64,000 nt of DNA. Source: Vandiemenella viatica (Eukaryota > Arthropoda > Insecta > Orthoptera > Morabidae). A model generated the notes under the pieces. It saw only the letters and a program-made list of their open reading frames with translations, ran no database searches and was not told the origin of the DNA. The stretch spans positions 1,674,001 to 1,738,000 of the forward strand of contig JARYHS010006964.1 of the NCBI GenBank assembly GCA_031002005.1, written 5' to 3'. Positions 60,093 through 64,000 of this stretch are shown here, one piece after another; position 1 is the first letter of the stretch, and every line of letters begins with the position of its first letter. The position numbers and the translations under genes are program-made.

Positions 60093-60771
60093 ATGCTTTT
60101 TGATACTATTTTTGTACTAAGAAATCAAGAAGTGAGGTGATAACGTGAGTCAGGTAAAAGAAAAAACGAAGAAAAGTACAAATATATTTTAATGTACCTT
60201 ATTACTTTCATAGATTATAAAGTATGCATACGGAAAGTAAATAACAATATATTGTACTATAGTACGGATGCAACTCTAGCTGTAACCCCCAGGGATACAG
60301 TTCATTTGATGTATATGTTTATTTTTAATTTCATAATTATATATTTTTAAATTTTTATCTGTGTATATAAATTATCAATATATACTGGTCTGCTGTCAAC
60401 TGAAATCGAAAATTTATGAGGTGTGATATGAAAAAAGAATATATTTTAGCAGATAATTTATGTAATTTACTGAAATATCAAAACAAGTCATAATATGCGT
60501 TTATAAATGAAAATACATTTCTACTCTTTCATTTCGATGCGGCGATTGGGCTAAATACGAATGAACACATGACGCGAGACAATGGAGTTCAACCGAATGA
60601 AACAAAATTATTTGGTCGGCGACGGAAGTCGGCAGAGTCCGGCCGATTAGGTCGGTCGTAGTGCAGCCGGAACCCATATTGTTGCATAGTTTTGTTTGGT
60701 TCGCCGATATCGGCAGTATTGGGCAGAGTGAGCAATCGGCCGAAGACGGTTGCAGTATAGCCGTACCCTAA

Positions 60772-61640
60772 CTCGTGCTCCCATGTCATGTGCATGTGTT
60801 TTTTTTTAATTGGTCTTGAAAATGTACTTAGTTATGGCGACCGCATTGTTTCTCATTAATCAGTGGGTTTCTGTATTAGATTATTTAACTTCTTTTGCTT
60901 TTGATTATTTGGTCATTGTAAAGAATCCCGTGCTCATACCAAGTATAGGTTTTAACTTTGTGCATGTCTTGGTCATTTATTTTGCTGTTCGTAATAGAGC
61001 TCTTAAGTGTTTCATTGAAACTCCTCTTGTCATATCTCTATTATACATGATTCAGATCCATATAATAAATTTGGAACAGCTATAATTTCGTAAAACTTTT
61101 ATCGTATCTCTTCATAATCTGACCAGTACTCCACGATAATTGTACAACTTGTCTCCTGGAAGAGGTGCTGGACAATGTGGCTTTCCCCAAAGGCTACACA
61201 GTAAACCAAAGAGAAGAAAGTTTTGAGGAGTATTCATGCTGGTTCTCAAGTCTCCTTCAAAGTACTGCTTTTTATAATATACTAGCCTCAATTCCAGTCA
61301 AAAATTTCTTTGCAGTTACTTAACTAAATTGATTAGTTATAAAATAAATTTCAATGTAATTTCTCATCCTTTGTGATGTTAGCAAAATGTTTGAGTTGTC
61401 AACTTGGTCCATATTGCATTTCCACAACCTCCGCTAATATTGCCCCCAGAAATTCAAAGCTCCAATTACACGCAAATTAATACATTCCCTGTATCACATG
61501 TCAATGTCTTCATACATCGCGATATAAACTTCATCCAAAGTCTTTACATGTTCTTACGATTTTCTTTCTTATTATCTGAGATTAAGATCGCAGTTTTAAC
61601 GGCTGACACAGCTTGCATCCCATTGAAATAATGATCCCAG
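60772..61640. other. No gene recognised
   Basis: A 91-codon frame at 60810-61085 is hydrophobic, but it shows no recognisable domain and lies in AT-rich DNA. Confidence 0.5.
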
Positions 61641-61695
61641 TTAACCCTTTGACTGCTCTAGACGTGTTAACGCGCTTGGCTACTACTGCGCCCAG

Positions 61696-62000
61696 GTGCT
61701 CCTGACGTGTTTACACGCGCCCTTGTTCTGTCCGTCAGGTGCTCCAGACGTGTATACACGCGCCGCCTTGCCGTCCTGTCTGTGCTCCAGACGTGTATAC
61801 ATGCGCCACCTTGCCGCCCTGTCTGTGCTCTGGACGTGTATACAAGCGCCGCCTTGCCGCCCTGTCTGTGCTCCTGACGTGTATACACGCGCCACCTTGC
61901 CGCACTGTCTGTGCTCTAGACGTGTATACACGCGTGAACTTGCCGCCCTGTCTGTGCTCTGGACGCGTTAAGTCGTCAAGCCGCTCTGGGCCCCTGTGCA
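61696..62000. repeat. 43-bp subterminal tandem repeats of piggyBac copy 2 (~7 units)
   Basis: Units begin at 61696, 61739, 61782, 61825, 61868, 61911 and 61954 with GTGCTC. The CGTGTATACACG palindrome is kept in most units and mutated in a few (CGTGTATACATG, CGTGTATACAAG). The frames that run through it on both strands are repeat artefacts. Confidence 0.9.
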
Positions 62001-62155
62001 CTCTGGACGGTTTAACACGCAAGCCACTTAGCGGTCGGTCAGGTGGCTGTATTTCCACCCCTCGTGGTTAGTTGCATTCAAAAATTCGGCCAGTGAGCGT
62101 TTACAGCTGCGATTGTATTTGTGTTGCTATTTTTATTTTAGTTTTCACTCAGAAA

Positions 62156-63300
62156 ATGGCACGCCGTCGTATTTGTACAGAGGAAGAAATCATGGAAATT
62201 CTTACTAGAAGCGACAATAAGAATGATCTCTCTGATATGGATGATAGTGATGAACTTTCGACAGGATCTCGAAATAATAGTCCTACGCCGTGTACATCAG
62301 CTAGTGGAAAACTTCGATCTGTCTCCACAAGAGGTGAACATTCTTCAGAATCTAAAACTTCAGATAGTGAGAGCGAAGTGTGTGGAAAAAGAGGACGCTT
62401 TAGTGACACGTTTGACTGGAAGAAAAGCGATTATCGTCCTTTTATTCATGCGTTTCACGATTCAGCTGCAGGACACAAGTGTGCATTAGGTCAAAATTCC
62501 AGCATTCTGTCATTTTTCCGAATATTTTTAACAGAAGATCTCATGAAATCTATTGCTGATGAAACCAGTAGATTTTATTTATATACCAAAGCAAATACGA
62601 TAGAATCAGTTCACTCTAGATTTTCAAGGTGGAAGGAAACTGGATATGAGGAACTCTATTCCTTCATCACAGTTTGTCTGGTTATGGCTCGTGTGAAAAA
62701 GCTGAAAATTAGTGATTATTGGTACCGGGATAAACTCTTAAACACACCACCTGTAATACAGCAGAGATGTTTCAGACGGAAAAGACAGACATAAAGACTG
62801 GTGATAGGATCAAGAAGCCTCAGTGTGTTATTGATTATAACTCGAGTATGGGGGCAGTTGACCGTACTGACATGCTTCTGAGTTCAGTCGAATCAGTACG
62901 TAAAACTATGAAGTGGTACAAATAGTTCTTTCTCGACGTTCTCGATCTGTGCATTATAAATGCTAATGCTCTTCACCGAGTGGTAACGGGGCGAAAAATC
63001 CCAATTGCAGAGTTTCATCTGTCTCTGGTAAGAGAACTTGTTCAAGCATATGCCACAGAGCCGAGAAAACCTGGCAAAGGAAGACGCTCTGATGACGAAA
63101 ATCCTCTGCGATTTACGGGGAGACATTTTCCAAATATTATTAATACTGAAAATTTGAAGAAGAGCACGTCAATGCGTAGATGCGCAGTATGTTCGAAACA
63201 GAAATTGCGTCGAGAAACCAGGTACGAATGCAGAACAGGCAATGTACCAATGTGTGTTGTGTCATGTTTCGAGGCATATCATACAAAAAAGAATTATTAA
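62156..63300 (+). pseudogene. piggyBac transposase, internally deleted, copy 2
   Basis: From ATG 62156: MARRRICTEEEIMEIL, an acidic Ser-rich N-terminus, then the DDE_Tnp_1_7-type start (FFRIFLTEDLMKSIADETSR, RWKETGYEELYSFI). The frame ends at 62792-62794 where roughly 200 codons, including the first two catalytic Asp residues, are missing. The C-terminal part resumes in another frame with CVIDYNSSMGAVDRTDM (third Asp), a TAG after MKWYK (62923-62925), then HRVVTGRKIPIAEFHL. It ends in a Cys-rich tail, MRRCAVCSKQKLRRE, typical of piggyBac transposases. It cannot be catalytic, but its ends may still be mobilised in trans. Confidence 0.85.
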
Positions 63301-63597
63301 CCATGGAAAACTGCAGAGTAATAATTGAGTTACATTTACGCCACTAATACTTAGTGAAACACCAAAAAAAAAAAAAAAAAATCTGAAAATAAAATAAAAA
63401 TATATTTTTAACTTCGCCAATGCCGGTCCAAAGCCCGGATCCAAAAGAAGGATGGAAAATATGTGCAGAATTTGTAAAAGGTATTCGAACACTTCGAAAA
63501 TTCTCTCCAGATAAATTACTGCGCTCACTAAAAAGGTAATATATATTTAGTATAGTAAGTACCTATATGTTTGTCTACGCAGTCATTCACTTTTAGG

Positions 63598-63846
63598 GAA
63601 CGTGCTCAAACTACGTGGCTACGTCCAGGTTGGGGGGGGGGAGGTTAGCTGAAAGACTACGCTGAAATACGTGGAAAGGGGGGGGAGGTTGTTCCGAGCC
63701 AGGCCACGTAGCTTTCCATTCCTAACATTTTTCACAGTTAAAATGAGGATCAGAACACACAACAGCATGTGTATTTATTTCCCTCAGTTAACTATCTCGG
63801 GTTCACAGGAGACCAAAATGGAGCTGCGTGGTTTATGGACGCTCCA
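63598..63846. mobile_element. MITE in piggyBac copy 2
   Basis: TTTAGG flanks both sides (63592-63597 and 63847-63852). The site is uninterrupted in copy 1 (CTTTTAGAGGAGC near 59748). The right end GTTTATGGACGCTCCA and inner CCGAGCCAGGCCACG match the MITE at 19930-20288. Confidence 0.7.
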
Positions 63847-64000
63847 TTTAGGAGCGTTAAATATAAAAACTTTAGATGGGGTTTCTAAACGCAGAGCGAC
63901 AGCCGAAGAAACGTCACACACAACGCTTCAGATTATATCCAGCACATAGCCGTCCGGCTCGCGTGCCGGACTCAGCAGAGCAGGTATCGGCCGATCACCG

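Larger units (their letters stand above)
57566..60768 (+). mobile_element. PIF/Harbinger-like element split by piggyBac
   Basis: Terminal inverted repeats align over about 60 bp: left GGCTACACTGCAACCGACGG (57572) against right, read inverted, GGCTATACTGCAACCGTCTT. TAA flanks both ends (57563-57565 and 60769-60771), the TWA-type duplication of Harbinger elements. The interior encodes a Harbinger transposase N-terminus and is interrupted at a TTAA by piggyBac copy 1. Confidence 0.75.
61645..64000 (+). mobile_element. piggyBac-like transposon, copy 2 (right end outside window)
   Basis: It begins CCCTTTGACTGCTCTAGACG after TTAA (61641-61644). It parallels copy 1 through the array, ORF and 3' region. 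The last bases (GTCCGGCTCGCGTGCCGGAC) correspond to a point roughly 70-80 bp before the end of copy 1, so the right terminus lies just beyond the window. Confidence 0.85.

Noticed and set aside
61667..62071. Overlapping ORFs on both strands with Ala/Arg/Cys-rich repeats
   Set aside because: The 43-bp repeat is not a multiple of three yet lacks stops in many frames, so frames stay open by composition. These are artefacts of the subterminal array.

Overview
The window looks like a transposon-rich, gene-poor stretch of a large arthropod genome, most likely a polyneopteran insect. This is an inference from the mix of repeats, the AT-rich intergenic DNA, C2H2 zinc-finger genes with long introns, and copies of a SINE-like repeat I associate with Orthoptera, stick insects and cockroaches. 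No species is identified. A run of exactly 1000 Ns (24286-25285) is a scaffold gap.

Layout. 1-2613 is a Penelope-like retroelement on the minus strand (RT plus GIY-YIG endonuclease), with part of an upstream tandem copy that carries a degenerate hammerhead ribozyme. 2614-6045 holds a duplicated ~640-bp repeat and weak LINE ORF1 remnants. 6175-10545 is a satellite array (184-bp half-units, ~368-bp units, 1105-bp higher-order unit). 11441-12590 is a broken multi-C2H2 zinc-finger gene with decayed fingers downstream. 13401-24285 is mostly anonymous DNA with one SINE, one MITE and one inverted-repeat element. 25424-31471 is the best host gene: at least three exons whose splice phases agree, ending in eight C2H2 fingers, with two homopolymer frameshifts.

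33402-42982 is a complete, young LTR retroelement on the minus strand. It has 2.04-kb near-identical LTRs, TG..CA ends and a CACT target duplication, but its only long ORF is a 720-codon coiled-coil protein and no pol is visible. 43230-44885 contains decayed LINE RT sequence. 45252-47560 is an unusual element: ~130-bp terminal inverted repeats enclose a lone jockey-type LINE ORF1 (gag-like, zinc knuckles) and no reverse transcriptase.

48165-55410 is a nest. An R1-clade LINE (with 9-bp target duplication and poly-A tail) sits inside the transposase of a pogo/Tigger-like transposon (TA duplication), which itself lies at the edge of a Harbinger transposase remnant. 57566-60768 is a second nest: a Harbinger-like element (TAA duplication) split by a piggyBac copy (TTAA), itself hit by a SINE and a MITE. 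61645 to the window end is a second piggyBac copy, internally deleted and carrying its own MITE. Both piggyBac copies have a 43-bp subterminal tandem array with a palindromic core.

The genes do not form a pathway. The main biological interest is how autonomous, non-autonomous and decayed elements are layered, plus two elements that keep a gag-like protein but carry no polymerase.
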